Below are positions 8,352 to 17,487 of a DNA stretch of 36,679 nt, piece after piece (within the stretch, counting starts at the first letter, position 1; every line of letters begins with the position of its first letter). This stretch comes from Pseudomonas sp. CBZ-4. Its GTDB lineage: Bacteria > Pseudomonadota > Gammaproteobacteria > Pseudomonadales > Pseudomonadaceae. Location of the stretch: positions 1 through 36,679 of the forward strand of contig NZ_ANNV01000025.1 of assembly GCF_000346755.1 (NCBI RefSeq). The letters are read 5' to 3'. Under the pieces are notes generated by a model. The model did not search any database. It saw nothing but the letters and a program-made list of their open reading frames with translations, and was not told where the DNA came from. The position numbers and the translations under genes are program-made.

Positions 8352-9374
8352 ATGTTCAAGCCCCTGGCGCTGGTCGCTGCCGTACTGTCTGCATTCAGCC
8401 TGAATGCCTTCGCCAAGACCGACCTCACCGTGTACACGGCCCTCGAAACCGAGCAGTTGAAGACCTACAAGCAGGCGTTTGAAAAGGCTAACCCGGACAT
8501 CGAGATCAAGTGGGTGCGTGATTCCACCGGCATCATCACCGCCAAGCTCTTGGCCGAGAAAGACCGCCCGCAAGCCGACGCGGTCTGGGGCCTGGCCGCC
8601 TCCAGCCTGGCGATCCTCGACCAGCAAGGCATGCTGGACAACTACGCACCCAAGGACCTGGACAAGATCGGCAAGAACTACCGCGACCCCGCCAACCCAC
8701 CGGCCTGGGTGGGCATGGACGTCTGGGCTGCGACCATCTGCTTCAACACCGTCGAAGCCGAGAAGCAGGGCCTGAGCAAACCCGTGAGCTGGCAGGACCT
8801 GACCAAGCCTGAGTACAAGGGCAAGATCGTCATGCCCAACCCGGCCTCGTCCGGCACCGGCTTCCTGGACGTGAGCGCCTGGTTGCAGACCTACGGCGAG
8901 AAGCAAGGCTGGCAGTACATGGACGACCTGCACCAGAACATCGGCCAATACGTTCACTCCGGTTCCAAGCCCTGCAAGCTGGCGGCGTCGGGTGAGTTCC
9001 CGATCGGCATTTCCTTTGAATACCCGGCCGTGCAGCTGAAACGCCAGGGTGCGCCGCTGGACATCATCCTGCCGAAAGAAGGCCTGGGTTGGGACATTGA
9101 AGCCACGGCGATCATGAAGGGCACGGCCCATGCCGACGCGGCCAAGAAGCTCGCCGACTTCTCTGCCAGCGCTGCAGCAATGGATTTGTACAAGGACAAC
9201 TTCGCCGTCCTCGCCCAGCCGGGGATTGCCAAGCCACAGACCGAATTGCCGGCTGACTATGAGCAGCGCTTGATCCAGAACGACTTTGCCTGGGCGTCGA
9301 AGAATCGCGACAGCATCCTGACCGAGTGGCGCAAGCGCTATGACGGCAAGTCGGAGAAGGTTGCCGGTCAGTAA
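8352..9374 (+). CDS. Periplasmic aminophosphonate-binding protein of the ABC importer
   Basis: A 340-aa extracellular solute-binding protein. A perfect GGAGGT (8341-8346) precedes the ATG. A 21-residue signal peptide ends in NAFA before KTDLTVYTALE. The fold type is that of Fe(III)/polyamine/phosphonate binding proteins (bacterial extracellular solute-binding family 1). The gene order ATPase-permease-binding protein next to phosphonate enzymes supports 2-aminoethylphosphonate or a derivative as ligand. Specificity cannot be read from the sequence alone. Confidence 0.85.
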   Translation: MFKPLALVAAVLSAFSLNAFAKTDLTVYTALETEQLKTYKQAFEKANPDIEIKWVRDSTGIITAKLLAEKDRPQADAVWGLAASSLAILDQQGMLDNYAPKDLDKIGKNYRDPANPPAWVGMDVWAATICFNTVEAEKQGLSKPVSWQDLTKPEYKGKIVMPNPASSGTGFLDVSAWLQTYGEKQGWQYMDDLHQNIGQYVHSGSKPCKLAASGEFPIGISFEYPAVQLKRQGAPLDIILPKEGLGWDIEATAIMKGTAHADAAKKLADFSASAAAMDLYKDNFAVLAQPGIAKPQTELPADYEQRLIQNDFAWASKNRDSILTEWRKRYDGKSEKVAGQ

Positions 9375-9398
9375 GGTTTTCGTTAGGGCTACTGGCCT

Positions 9399-9476
9399 CA
9401 TCGCAGGCAAGCCAGCTCCCACATTTTGACTTGTGAATACCTTCAAATGTGGGAGCTGGCTTGCCTGCGATAGCGG
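9399..9476. repeat. REP pair, CGAT ends outward
   Basis: Inverted REP units around a loop (TTTTGACTTGTGAATACCTT, then CAA) related but not identical to the loop at 5350, 17296 and 30104. It separates the transporter from the two enzyme genes and could reduce transcription between them. Confidence 0.9.
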
Positions 9477-9500
9477 TCTCAAGTACAGGAACAGCACAAC

Positions 9501-10634
9501 ATGACACACCCCACCGACCTGCTAATAGTCGGCGCCGGCATCCTCGGCCTGTCCCATGCCTATGCCGCCGCCAAGCGCGGCCTCAAGGTCAAGGTTTTCG
9601 AACGCAGCGCGACACCGTTGGGCGCCTCGGTGCGCAACTTCGGCCAGGCCCTGGTCACCGGCCAGCCACCGGGCCCGATGCTCGACCTGGCGCGGGAAAG
9701 CCGCGAGATCTGGGGCCACTGGGCCCAGGTCGCCGGCTTGCAACTCAAGCGCAACGGCTCGTACCTGTTTGCCCGCTCCGAGGCCGAAGAGCATCTGCTG
9801 GAAGCCTTCTGCGCCGGTCGCGCCAAGGAGCACGGCTACCACGTCGAACTGCTGCAAGGCGCCGCGCTGAATGACCTGTACGGCGGCCAGTTCCGCCATC
9901 ACCGCGCCGCGCTGCATGGCCGCGACGATCAGCAGCTGTATTCGCGCGAAGCGATCCCGGCGTTGATCCACTACCTGCGCAACGAATTGCAGGTGGAGTT
10001 TCACTTTTCCACCCTGGTGCGCGACGTCGAGCCCGGCCAGGTCCACACCACGGCGGGTAGCTTTCGTGGCGAGCAGATCATCGTCTGCTCCGGGCATGAC
10101 TACCAAACCCTGCTGGCCGACGCGATGGCCACGCTCAACCCGAGCATCTGCCGCCTGCAAATGCTGCGCGCACGGCCGGCAATCAACCTGAACCTGCAAC
10201 ACGCGTTGCTCACCGGTTTGAGTTGCGTGCATTACGGCGCCTTTGCCGACCTGCCCGAGGCCGCCGCCGTGCAGGCGCACATCCTGCGCGAAGCACCGCA
10301 CCTGCATGAACACGGCATCCACTTGCTGATCAGCCCCACGCCCCATGGCGAACTGATCATCGGCGACTCCCACGACTACGGCAGCGACGCCTCGCCGTTC
10401 AATGCCGAAAGGGTCGATGACTGGATGATCGAGCTGGCGCAGCAGACCCTGGGTTGCAAGATCCAAGTGGTCGAGCGCTGGCAGGGCGTGTACGGCTCGC
10501 GCGGGCCGGGGCCGTTTTCGTTCCTGCGGGTGGCATCCGGGGTGAGCGCGGCATTGATGCACACCGGTGTGGGCATGAGCGTCGGGCCGGCGCTGGCCGA
10601 GCGCAATATCAGCCTGTTGTGGGGCGCAGCGTGA
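9501..10634 (+). CDS. FAD-dependent oxidoreductase of a phosphonate cluster (DAO family)
   Basis: A 377-aa D-amino-acid-oxidase-like flavoprotein. The N-terminal dinucleotide-binding motif is GAGILG at 11-16, followed by an acidic end of beta-2 (VFER). It resembles the FAD oxidoreductases recurrently found with phosphonate genes and thought to oxidise the amino group of an aminophosphonate or an N-alkylated 2-aminoethylphosphonate. Its stop codon overlaps the start of the HD oxygenase gene by one base, so the two are co-translated. The actual substrate is inference. A general glycine/sarcosine oxidase-type activity is the main alternative. Confidence 0.8.
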   Translation: MTHPTDLLIVGAGILGLSHAYAAAKRGLKVKVFERSATPLGASVRNFGQALVTGQPPGPMLDLARESREIWGHWAQVAGLQLKRNGSYLFARSEAEEHLLEAFCAGRAKEHGYHVELLQGAALNDLYGGQFRHHRAALHGRDDQQLYSREAIPALIHYLRNELQVEFHFSTLVRDVEPGQVHTTAGSFRGEQIIVCSGHDYQTLLADAMATLNPSICRLQMLRARPAINLNLQHALLTGLSCVHYGAFADLPEAAAVQAHILREAPHLHEHGIHLLISPTPHGELIIGDSHDYGSDASPFNAERVDDWMIELAQQTLGCKIQVVERWQGVYGSRGPGPFSFLRVASGVSAALMHTGVGMSVGPALAERNISLLWGAA

Positions 10635-11188
10635 TGAGCCCGGAACAGGCGATTGCCGAGGTGTTCGGCTTGTATGAGCGGTACGGCACGGAGGATTACA
10701 TCGGCGAGCCGGTGTCGCAGATCGAGCACATGTCCCAGGCCGCGCAGTGGGCGATGGCCGAAGGCTTTGATGATGAAGTGGTGCTGGCGGCGTTTTTCCA
10801 CGACATCGGCCATCTGTGCGGCCAGGGCGGCGAGAACATGGGCGGTTATGGCGTGGTCAGCCATGAGCGTTTGGGCGCGGATTACCTGCGCCGCGCGGGG
10901 TTCAGCGAGCGCATGGCCAAGCTCGTGGAATACCACGTGCAGGCCAAGCGCTACCTGACGTTCAGCCAGCCGGACTACTACGCCCGCCTGAGTGAAGCCA
11001 GCCGGCGCACCTTGGGTTACCAAGGCGGCGTGATGAGCGCCGAAGAGGCCCACGCGTTTGAACAGGACCCTCTGTGTGCCGTGAGTGTGCGCATGCGTTA
11101 TTGGGATGAGCAGGCCAAGGCAATGCACGTACCGGTGCTCGACCTTGAACTGCTCAAGGCCAAGGCGCGGCAGGTGCTGGCGGCTTAG
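10634..11188 (+). CDS. PhnZ-like mixed-valent diiron HD oxygenase (C-P bond cleavage)
   Basis: A 184-aa HD-domain protein with ATG at 10634. It aligns closely by eye with PhnZ, which oxidises 1-hydroxy-2-aminoethylphosphonate to glycine and phosphate. Likely iron ligands are H32, H56-D57, H77, H101 and D158, with H60 also present. The substrate-specificity pair corresponding to PhnZ Tyr24/Glu27 is kept as Y22/E25 in DYIGEPVSQIEH, and the later GYQGG motif is also shared. The length matches PhnZ (about 190 aa). The preceding gene is the FAD oxidoreductase. No alpha-ketoglutarate hydroxylase (PhnY/TmpA type) is encoded in the window. The 3' end overlaps the convergent GTPase gene by four bases. 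Confidence 0.87.
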   Translation: MSPEQAIAEVFGLYERYGTEDYIGEPVSQIEHMSQAAQWAMAEGFDDEVVLAAFFHDIGHLCGQGGENMGGYGVVSHERLGADYLRRAGFSERMAKLVEYHVQAKRYLTFSQPDYYARLSEASRRTLGYQGGVMSAEEAHAFEQDPLCAVSVRMRYWDEQAKAMHVPVLDLELLKAKARQVLAA

Positions 11189-12552
11189 GTTTCGTCGAGG
11201 CGCTGGGCCAGGGCTTCGATCTGTTCCTGGCGCTCGGCCTGGCTGAGCTTGGCGTGGGGGTTGAGGGACGACCACTGCGGATGGGCGCGCGCCTTGTGCA
11301 GCGCGTCCGGCAACTTGCCTTCGCGCCAGCTTTTGTCCTGGGGCGTGTCGACCTTGATGCTGTGCATCGCCGCATGCCCGCGCTGGTTCAGGGCCCTGAG
11401 CAACTGGCGCTGGCGCAGGGCGAGCAGGCGCAGCACGCCGTCGTCCACGGTCAGCTCGCGCTGGCCCTTGATCTTGCCGAGCAGGCGGCCGCCATAGCTG
11501 CGCGCGGTTTGCAGCGCGCCACCGGCAATCGCCCCGGCCAGGGCGGCGGCGCCCAGGGTCAAGCCGCCGACCAGCAGATCCACACCGGCCCCGGCCGCCG
11601 CGCCTGCGGCGATCCCGCCGCCGACGCGCACGCCGAGTTGCTTGAGGGTTTCCGGGTTGAACAGGTCATCGCCCCAGCGACCGTCCAGCAGCGGCAAGTC
11701 GCTGGCGGCGGCGTCTTGCGGGCGGAAGCCGAACAGTTTGAGCAGGGCTTCCACACACTTCTGTTCACGCTGGCGCACGGCTTTGCGCAGCTCGTTGACG
11801 GCTTGCGGTTCGTCCTCGGGCACCACGCTGCGCCGGCATGCGGCGCAGTCGATCAGCAGCTCGGCGATCAAGCGTGCAGCGCTTTGCTGACGGGCTTGGC
11901 GTTGGGCTTCTTGATCAAGAATCAGCCGCTCCAATTGTGGTCGCGCGCTTTCCAGCAGCAGGGCGAGGCTTTCATACAGGCGCCGCTCGCCGTCTTCCGG
12001 TGGCGCGACGCTGTCGAAACGCACCAGCGCATGCAGGCCCAGGCGAGCCAGGGCTTCGCGCCAGTCCGGCTCGCGGTGGTCGCTGCTGCTGACAAAGTTG
12101 AGCACCGGCAGCAACGGCTTGCCGCAACTGGCCAGCACTTGCAGCTCGTCGCGGTACTTGGCCAGCACCGGCTCGCGGGCGTCGATCACATACAGGCCGG
12201 CGTCCGAGGCCAGCAGTTGGCGCAGCACCTTGGCTTCCTGTTCGAAACGCTGGCGCGCTTCGCTGCCTTCCAGGAACCGCGCCAGGCGCGCCGGGCCGTC
12301 GAGGCGCTCGCCCGGGCGGTCCAAACGTTCGAGGTAGTCGAGCAGGGCGATGGCATCTTCCAGGCCGGGGGTGTCGTACAGCTCCAGCAAGGCTTCGCCG
12401 TCCACCGACAGGCGCGCCCCTTCGACATGCCGCGTGGTGCTGGGGCGATGGGACACTTCGCCAAAGCCCACGTCGCGGGTCAGCGTGCGCAGCAGCGAAG
12501 TCTTGCCGACATTGGTGTGGCCGACCACGGCGAGTTTCAGTGGTTTAGTCAT
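11185..12552 (-). CDS. DUF3482 GTPase
   Basis: A 455-aa GTPase starting at ATG 12552. G1 is GHTNVGKTS at 11-19 and G3 is DTPG at 60-63. The usual NKxD is not evident: the equivalent strand reads VLNFVSSSDH, so base recognition may be unusual. The C-terminal half has the DUF3482 region, with a long Gly/Ala-rich hydrophobic segment (about 296-340) that could insert into or touch a membrane, and a basic stretch after it. It overlaps the upstream DUF2868 gene by eight bases, which indicates coupled expression. The two families are commonly adjacent in Pseudomonas and relatives. A dynamin- or Era-like membrane role is inference. Confidence 0.85.
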   Translation of the reverse strand: MTKPLKLAVVGHTNVGKTSLLRTLTRDVGFGEVSHRPSTTRHVEGARLSVDGEALLELYDTPGLEDAIALLDYLERLDRPGERLDGPARLARFLEGSEARQRFEQEAKVLRQLLASDAGLYVIDAREPVLAKYRDELQVLASCGKPLLPVLNFVSSSDHREPDWREALARLGLHALVRFDSVAPPEDGERRLYESLALLLESARPQLERLILDQEAQRQARQQSAARLIAELLIDCAACRRSVVPEDEPQAVNELRKAVRQREQKCVEALLKLFGFRPQDAAASDLPLLDGRWGDDLFNPETLKQLGVRVGGGIAAGAAAGAGVDLLVGGLTLGAAALAGAIAGGALQTARSYGGRLLGKIKGQRELTVDDGVLRLLALRQRQLLRALNQRGHAAMHSIKVDTPQDKSWREGKLPDALHKARAHPQWSSLNPHAKLSQAERQEQIEALAQRLDET

Positions 12553-13915
12553 GCCCGGTCTCCAGCCAGTTCAGCGGCGCGCAGTCGGCGAAGGGCAGTT
12601 CCAGCTGTTGCAGCGCGGTGTGCCAGTCGCCCAGGCGTTCGGCGTCCAGCGCCTGGCCGTGGGGTGCTTGCAGCAGCCACACGCGGGTTGCGCTGGCGCT
12701 GCGCGCGAGTTCGGCGATCAACGCCAGGCTGCCGCGGTCCGGCGAGCGCCGTGGGTCGCAGGCGATGGCCAGGCGCGCGGGCGGGAAGCGCGTGAGTTGC
12801 TCCAGCAGCTTGTGGCGCGATTCGCGGCTGTCGAGGATGCCCGCATCTTTGACGTTGGCCGGCAGCTTGGGCGGCCACGGGTGTTGATCGTCCAGTTCGA
12901 TGGCCACCAGCAGGGCGCCGGCGCTTTCCAGTTCGCTGACGCCGCTGCTGACCTGAGGCAGTTGGTCCGGGGCGGCGTCGCTGACGCCAAGGCGTTCGCT
13001 GCTGGGCATCAGGCGTTCGCGCAGTTGGCTGTAGCCGGGCAGGTTGAGGTCCAGGTGCAGGGCGGCGCGCCCGCGTTGCCAGCGCCACAGGCAGAGCAGG
13101 GCGAGGATCAGGCGCGGCAGCAGGCCGTAGACCAGCAGCACGCCGACCAGCCACGCGGCCCAGGACTGGCGGGCGCTTTCGATATTCAAGGCGGAGTCGC
13201 CGCTGGCGCGGATCATTTCGACCGTCGGCACATTGAAGCCGAGCAGGGTGGGCAGGCTGCCCAGGGCCTGGGTCGCGGCGACGAAGGTGTCGGCGCTGAG
13301 GATGGTGGTTTCCCACACGAAGCCGTAGCGGCGGGTGGCGAGCAGCATCAGCAGAATCACCAGCGCACTGAGCAAGGCCAGCAGCCACAGGCTGTTGACC
13401 AGCACACCCACGGCCCAGCGATTGAGTTTTTGCCGTTGCAGCAGCAACAGCAGCGCCGGCGCCAGTTGCGCGGCCTTGGCGTCGCGGGCGAGCTTTTCGC
13501 TGAGCCACAACCACAAGCGCCCGAGGCTGGCGCCGTGTTCGCCGGCAAACAGCAGGCCCAGGGCCCAGCTTATTAGCAGGATCAGGTTCAAGCCGAGCAG
13601 GCTGCCCAATGCCCAGAACACATTCACCGGGGCCAGGCCATTGCCCATGGCGGCGAAGGCCAGGCCCGCGCCGCTGAGCACGGCGACGACCGCCAGCAAC
13701 ACCAGCGCCAGGCGTGCGCCTTGCAGCCAGCGGGTCAGGGCGGAGGTCAAACCATCGCGCTCGGCCAGGTGCAGGGCGCGCCGCTGGATGCGCGTCGGCA
13801 GGTCGCCCCCGGCCGCGCGGGCCAGGCGGTTGGCTTCCTGGTCTTCCAGGTTGCCGGCGTGTTCTTCGCGCAGGCGTACTGTTTCCGTCAGCCAGAGTGT
13901 GTGCAGGGGAGTCAC
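12545..13915 (-). CDS. DUF2868 inner-membrane protein
   Basis: A 456-aa protein starting at GTG 13915, with AGGACGG upstream. Four hydrophobic segments are visible: about residues 69-91, 97-123, 167-192 and 258-283. A soluble C-terminal part (about 300-456) carries conserved features such as LLVAIELDDQHPWPP and ARLAIACDPRRSPDRGSL. The family is of unknown function and is almost always partnered with the DUF3482 GTPase that follows and overlaps it. The pair probably works as a membrane platform plus GTP switch. It is divergent from folA, with 69 bases between the starts. Confidence 0.83.
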   Translation of the reverse strand: MTPLHTLWLTETVRLREEHAGNLEDQEANRLARAAGGDLPTRIQRRALHLAERDGLTSALTRWLQGARLALVLLAVVAVLSGAGLAFAAMGNGLAPVNVFWALGSLLGLNLILLISWALGLLFAGEHGASLGRLWLWLSEKLARDAKAAQLAPALLLLLQRQKLNRWAVGVLVNSLWLLALLSALVILLMLLATRRYGFVWETTILSADTFVAATQALGSLPTLLGFNVPTVEMIRASGDSALNIESARQSWAAWLVGVLLVYGLLPRLILALLCLWRWQRGRAALHLDLNLPGYSQLRERLMPSSERLGVSDAAPDQLPQVSSGVSELESAGALLVAIELDDQHPWPPKLPANVKDAGILDSRESRHKLLEQLTRFPPARLAIACDPRRSPDRGSLALIAELARSASATRVWLLQAPHGQALDAERLGDWHTALQQLELPFADCAPLNWLETGHD

Positions 13916-13984
13916 GCGCCGTCCTGTTGTGTGAGTGAGCCTGGAGCATAACCCCTGGCTCGTGGCTCTGGTATTCTCGTCGCC

Positions 13985-14497
13985 ATGAAAAAAACTCTCC
14001 CTTTAAGCCTGATCGCAGCCCTCGGTGAAAACCGCGTGATCGGCGTCGACAACAGCATGCCCTGGCATTTGCCGGGGGATTTCAAATATTTCAAGGCCAC
14101 CACGCTTGGCAAGCCGATCATCATGGGGCGCAAGACCTGGGACTCCCTCGGTCGACCGTTGCCGGGGCGCTTGAACATTGTGGTCAGCCGTCAGACCGAT
14201 CTGGCGCTTGAAGGTGCGGAAGTTTTTCCGTCGCTGGAAGCGGCGGTTGAGCGCGCTGAAGCGTGGGCACTGGAGCAGGGCGTGGATGAGCTGATGCTGA
14301 TCGGCGGCGCGCAGTTGTATGCGCAGGGGCTGGAGCAGGCGGATCGCCTGTATTTGACGCGGGTGGCGTTGAGCCCGGAAGGGGATGCTTGGTTTCCAGC
14401 GTTTGATTTGAACCAGTGGAAGCTGGTGTCGAATGTTGAGAACCCGGCGGAAGGTGACAAGCCTGCTTACAACTTTGAGGTTTGGGAAAAGGCCTAA
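13985..14497 (+). CDS. folA: Dihydrofolate reductase
   Basis: A 170-aa type I dihydrofolate reductase, NADPH-dependent, producing tetrahydrofolate. Start ATG 13985. PWHLPGDF carries the catalytic acid D32 (E. coli D27 equivalent). IIMGRKTWDSLGRPLPGR is the cofactor-binding region, and IGGAQLY is the second glycine motif. The length is slightly above the 159-aa E. coli enzyme, as usual in Pseudomonas. It serves the same folate cycle as thyA, whose remnant lies about 12.5 kb upstream. No terminator other than the REP pair follows. Confidence 0.97.
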   Translation: MKKTLPLSLIAALGENRVIGVDNSMPWHLPGDFKYFKATTLGKPIIMGRKTWDSLGRPLPGRLNIVVSRQTDLALEGAEVFPSLEAAVERAEAWALEQGVDELMLIGGAQLYAQGLEQADRLYLTRVALSPEGDAWFPAFDLNQWKLVSNVENPAEGDKPAYNFEVWEKA

Positions 14498-14500
14498 GAG

Positions 14501-14588
14501 CATCGCAGGCAAGCCAGCTCCCACATTGGACCGAGTATTTCTAAACAACTCGGTCAACTGTGGGAGCTGGCTTGCCTGCGATAGCGGT
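14501..14588. repeat. REP pair, CGAT ends outward
   Basis: Inverted REP units around a loop that contains its own small inverted repeat (GACCGAGT ... ACTCGGTC). It sits between the convergent ends of folA and tcyP, a place where a bidirectional hairpin could end both transcripts. Confidence 0.9.
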
Positions 14589-14591
14589 CCA

Positions 14592-15983
14592 TCAGGCCTG
14601 CACTAACTCAGCATGCTCATCCGCATCCAACAACGCCTTATCCGTCTGCCCCATGATCTGGCTGGTAATCGCCCCTGCCGTCATCGAACCGTTCACGTTC
14701 AACGCCGTGCGGCCCATGTCGATCAGCGGCTCCACGGAAATCAGCAGTGCCACCAGTGACACCGGCAAGCCCATCGCCGGCAGCACGATCAGCGCGGCAA
14801 ACGTTGCACCGCCGCCCACGCCGGCCACACCGGCCGAGCTCAAGGTCACAATCGCCACCAGGGTCGCGATCCACAGCGGGTCCAGCGGGTTGATGCCGAC
14901 GGTCGGCGCCACCATCACCGCCAACATGGCCGGGTAGAGACCCGCGCAACCGTTCTGGCCGATGGTCGCGCCAAACGAAGCGGCGAAGCCGGCGATGGAC
15001 TGCGGGATGCCCAGGCGACGGGTCTGTGCCTCGATGCTCAACGGGATCGCCGCTGCGCTGGAGCGGCTGGTGAAGGCAAAGGTCAGCACCGGCCACACTT
15101 TACGGAAGAAGCGCAGCGGGTTGACCCCGGCCAGGGACAGCAGCAGGCCGTGCACCACAAACATCAGGCCCAGGGCCAGGTACGACACCACGACGAAACT
15201 GCCAAGCTTGATGATGTCTTGCAGGTTGGAGCCGGCGACCACCTTGGTCATCAGCGCCAGCACACCGTAGGGCGTGAGCTTCATCACCAGGCGCACCAGG
15301 CGCATCACCCAGGCTTGCAGGATGTCGATGGCGTTGAGGACTTTCTGGCCTTTTTCCACGTCATCCTTGAGCAGTTGCAACGCGGCAACCCCCAGGAATG
15401 CGGCGAAGATCACCACGCTGATGATCGACGTCGGCTTGGCCCGCGCCAGGTCGGCGAACGGGTTGGACGGCACGAACGACAGCAGCAACTGCGGGATATT
15501 CAGGTCGGCGACCTTGCCCGCGTAATCGCTCTGGATCACTTGCAGGCGCGCCATTTCCTGGGTGCCGGCCACCAGGCCTTCGGCGGTGAGGCCGAACAGG
15601 TTGGTCAGGCCGATGCCGATCAACGCCGCAATCGCGGTGGTGAACAGCAGGGTGCCGATGGTCAGGAAGCTGATCTTGCCCAGGGACGCGGCGTTGTGCA
15701 GGCGCGCCACAGCGCTGAGGATCGAGGCAAATACCAGCGGGATCACGATCATTTGCAGCAATTGCACGTAGCCATTGCCGACCAGGTCGAACCAGCCGAT
15801 GGACGCCTTGAGCACCGGGTTGCCGGCGCCGTAAAGGGTATGAAGCGCCACACCAAACGCCACGCCCAGGGCCAGGGCGAACAGCACCTTCTTGGCGAGG
15901 CTCCAGTTTGTGCGGCGGGTTTGTGCCAGGCCCAGTAACAGGGCCACGAACACCAGTAAGTTGAGAATCAGGGGCAGATTCAT
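14592..15983 (-). CDS. tcyP: TcyP, sodium-coupled L-cystine symporter
   Basis: A 463-aa member of the dicarboxylate/amino acid:cation symporter family. The ATG at 15983 follows GGAG and gives [20 protein letters not shown]. Long blocks match E. coli TcyP (YdjN), for example [36 protein letters not shown] and [17 protein letters not shown]. Eight transmembrane helices and two re-entrant hairpins are expected. It imports L-cystine as a sulfur source. The upstream 239 bases shared with pchP contain an AT-rich stretch (about 16045-16080) where CysB-type control could act, but no site was assigned. Confidence 0.93.
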   Translation of the reverse strand: MNLPLILNLLVFVALLLGLAQTRRTNWSLAKKVLFALALGVAFGVALHTLYGAGNPVLKASIGWFDLVGNGYVQLLQMIVIPLVFASILSAVARLHNAASLGKISFLTIGTLLFTTAIAALIGIGLTNLFGLTAEGLVAGTQEMARLQVIQSDYAGKVADLNIPQLLLSFVPSNPFADLARAKPTSIISVVIFAAFLGVAALQLLKDDVEKGQKVLNAIDILQAWVMRLVRLVMKLTPYGVLALMTKVVAGSNLQDIIKLGSFVVVSYLALGLMFVVHGLLLSLAGVNPLRFFRKVWPVLTFAFTSRSSAAAIPLSIEAQTRRLGIPQSIAGFAASFGATIGQNGCAGLYPAMLAVMVAPTVGINPLDPLWIATLVAIVTLSSAGVAGVGGGATFAALIVLPAMGLPVSLVALLISVEPLIDMGRTALNVNGSMTAGAITSQIMGQTDKALLDADEHAELVQA

Positions 15984-16222
15984 TAGAGCTCCGTCAGAGG
16001 CTGCCAATCGCGTGAGCCTGCGATTGCGAACCGGAAATCCTAACAGCTTGAAATATATTGATTTAATACCGATATGGAATGGTGACTGTCGTTTTTGGAA
16101 TAAGCGTTTGACGCTCAGGCATATGTGGTTGGCGGGATCAGGACGCAAGCGGTCGCGCTCGGGCGGTAACTGTCACGGGGATTTGTTAGCGTCGAGGTTT
16201 TTCACTCAGGGAGAAAACGCAT

Positions 16223-17281
16223 ATGAAGCTCGCTTCGAGACTGTTTGCCGCCGCACTGTGCCTGGGCCTTGCCGGCCACGCCATGGCCGCCACCGAGTTG
16301 AAACACTGGCCCGCCCCGGCGGCCAAGCAATTGAACGAGATGATCGCCGCCAACGCCAACAAGGGTAACTTCGCGGTGTTCGACATGGACAACACCAGCT
16401 ACCGCTACGACCTCGAAGAATCCCTGCTGCCCTACATGGAAAACAAGGGCCTGATCACCCGCGACAGCCTCGACCCGTCGCTCAAGCTGATGCCGTTCAA
16501 AGACACCGCCGAACACAAGGAGAGCCTGTTCAGTTACTACTATCGCCTCTGCGAAGTGGACGACATGGTCTGCTACCCGTGGGTTGCCCAGGTGTTTTCC
16601 GGCTTCACCCTCAAGGAGCTCAAGGTCCAGGTCGACGAGCTGATGGCCTCCGGCAAACCGGTGCCGGTCAGCTATTTCGAAGGCGACGTGGTGAAAAAAT
16701 CCGAAGTGCAGCCGCCGAAGATCTTCACCGGCCAGCAGGAGCTGTACAACAAGCTGATGGAAAACGGCATCGACGTGTACGTGATGACCGCCGCCTCGGA
16801 AGAGCTGGTGCGCATGGTCGCGGCCGATCCGAAGTACGGCTACAACGTCAAACCCGAGAACGTGATCGGCGTGACCACCTTGCTCAAGGATCGCAAGACC
16901 GGCGAGCTGACTACCGCACGCAAACAGATCGCCGCTGGCAAGTATGACGAGAAGGCCAACCTCGGCCTGGAACTCACGCCGTACCTGTGGACCCCGGCAA
17001 CCTGGATGGCCGGCAAGCACGCGGCGATCCTCACCTACATCGACGAATGGAAAAAACCGGTGCTGGTGGGCGGCGACACGCCAACGAGTGATGGCTACAT
17101 GCTGTTTCACGATGTGGACGTGGCCAAGGGTGGCGTGCACTTGTGGATCAACCGCAAGGACAAGTACATGACCCAGCTGAATGGCATGATCGCCAAGCAT
17201 GCGGCGGCGCAGGCCAAGGAAGGGTTGGCGGTGACGGCGGACAAGAATTGGGTGATTGTGAAGCCTGACGACATCCAGTAA
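16223..17281 (+). CDS. pchP: PchP, periplasmic phosphorylcholine phosphatase (HAD)
   Basis: A 352-aa HAD-superfamily phosphatase with AGGGAGAAAAC upstream of the ATG. The signal peptide ends AMA after residue 22. Motif I is DMDNT at 54-58, motif II is in VMTAASEE, and motif IV is GDTPTSD near 284-290, with a conserved Lys before it (EWKKP). These and the length match P. aeruginosa PchP, which releases choline from phosphorylcholine in the periplasm with Mg(II) and helps the cell feed on host phospholipids with phospholipase C. No choline regulator lies beside it. Confidence 0.92.
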   Translation: MKLASRLFAAALCLGLAGHAMAATELKHWPAPAAKQLNEMIAANANKGNFAVFDMDNTSYRYDLEESLLPYMENKGLITRDSLDPSLKLMPFKDTAEHKESLFSYYYRLCEVDDMVCYPWVAQVFSGFTLKELKVQVDELMASGKPVPVSYFEGDVVKKSEVQPPKIFTGQQELYNKLMENGIDVYVMTAASEELVRMVAADPKYGYNVKPENVIGVTTLLKDRKTGELTTARKQIAAGKYDEKANLGLELTPYLWTPATWMAGKHAAILTYIDEWKKPVLVGGDTPTSDGYMLFHDVDVAKGGVHLWINRKDKYMTQLNGMIAKHAAAQAKEGLAVTADKNWVIVKPDDIQ

Positions 17282-17295
17282 CACCGAGTTGCCCT

Positions 17296-17373
17296 TATCG
17301 CAGGCAAGCCAGCTCCCACATTTTGACCGTGTGAACCCGATCAAGTGTGGGAGCTGGCTTGCCTGCGATAGCG
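17296..17373. repeat. REP pair, CGAT ends outward
   Basis: Inverted REP units whose loop is identical to those at 5350 and 30104 (TTTTGACCGTGTGAACCCGA plus TCAAG). It lies just after pchP. Confidence 0.92.
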
Positions 17374-17406
17374 CCCTAAAGAACACCTCCAAACCCACAG
17401 CAAAAA

Positions 17407-17435
17407 ATAGATATCAATTGCGAACCAATCTCATT
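17407..17435. promoter_or_regulatory. Putative Fur box upstream of the sigma factor gene
   Basis: ATAGATATCAATTGCGAACC followed by AATCTCATT resembles a Fur-binding site (GATAAT repeats ending in TCTCATT). It is 50-80 bases before the sigma factor start, the expected place for iron repression of a FecI-type gene. Several positions deviate from consensus. Confidence 0.45.
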
Positions 17436-17487
17436 CTTTGCTGGCGTGCGCACCTCCTGAACCTCTCGTTCCTCTCAAGGTAGTGCC

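Noticed and set aside
11254..12795. Open frame opposite the DUF3482 GTPase
   Set aside because: Gln/Ala/Arg-rich shadow frame; the minus-strand GTPase has clear G motifs and ribosome site.
14638..15096. 152-codon frame overlapping tcyP
   Set aside because: Same-strand shifted frame inside a complete, well-conserved transporter gene.
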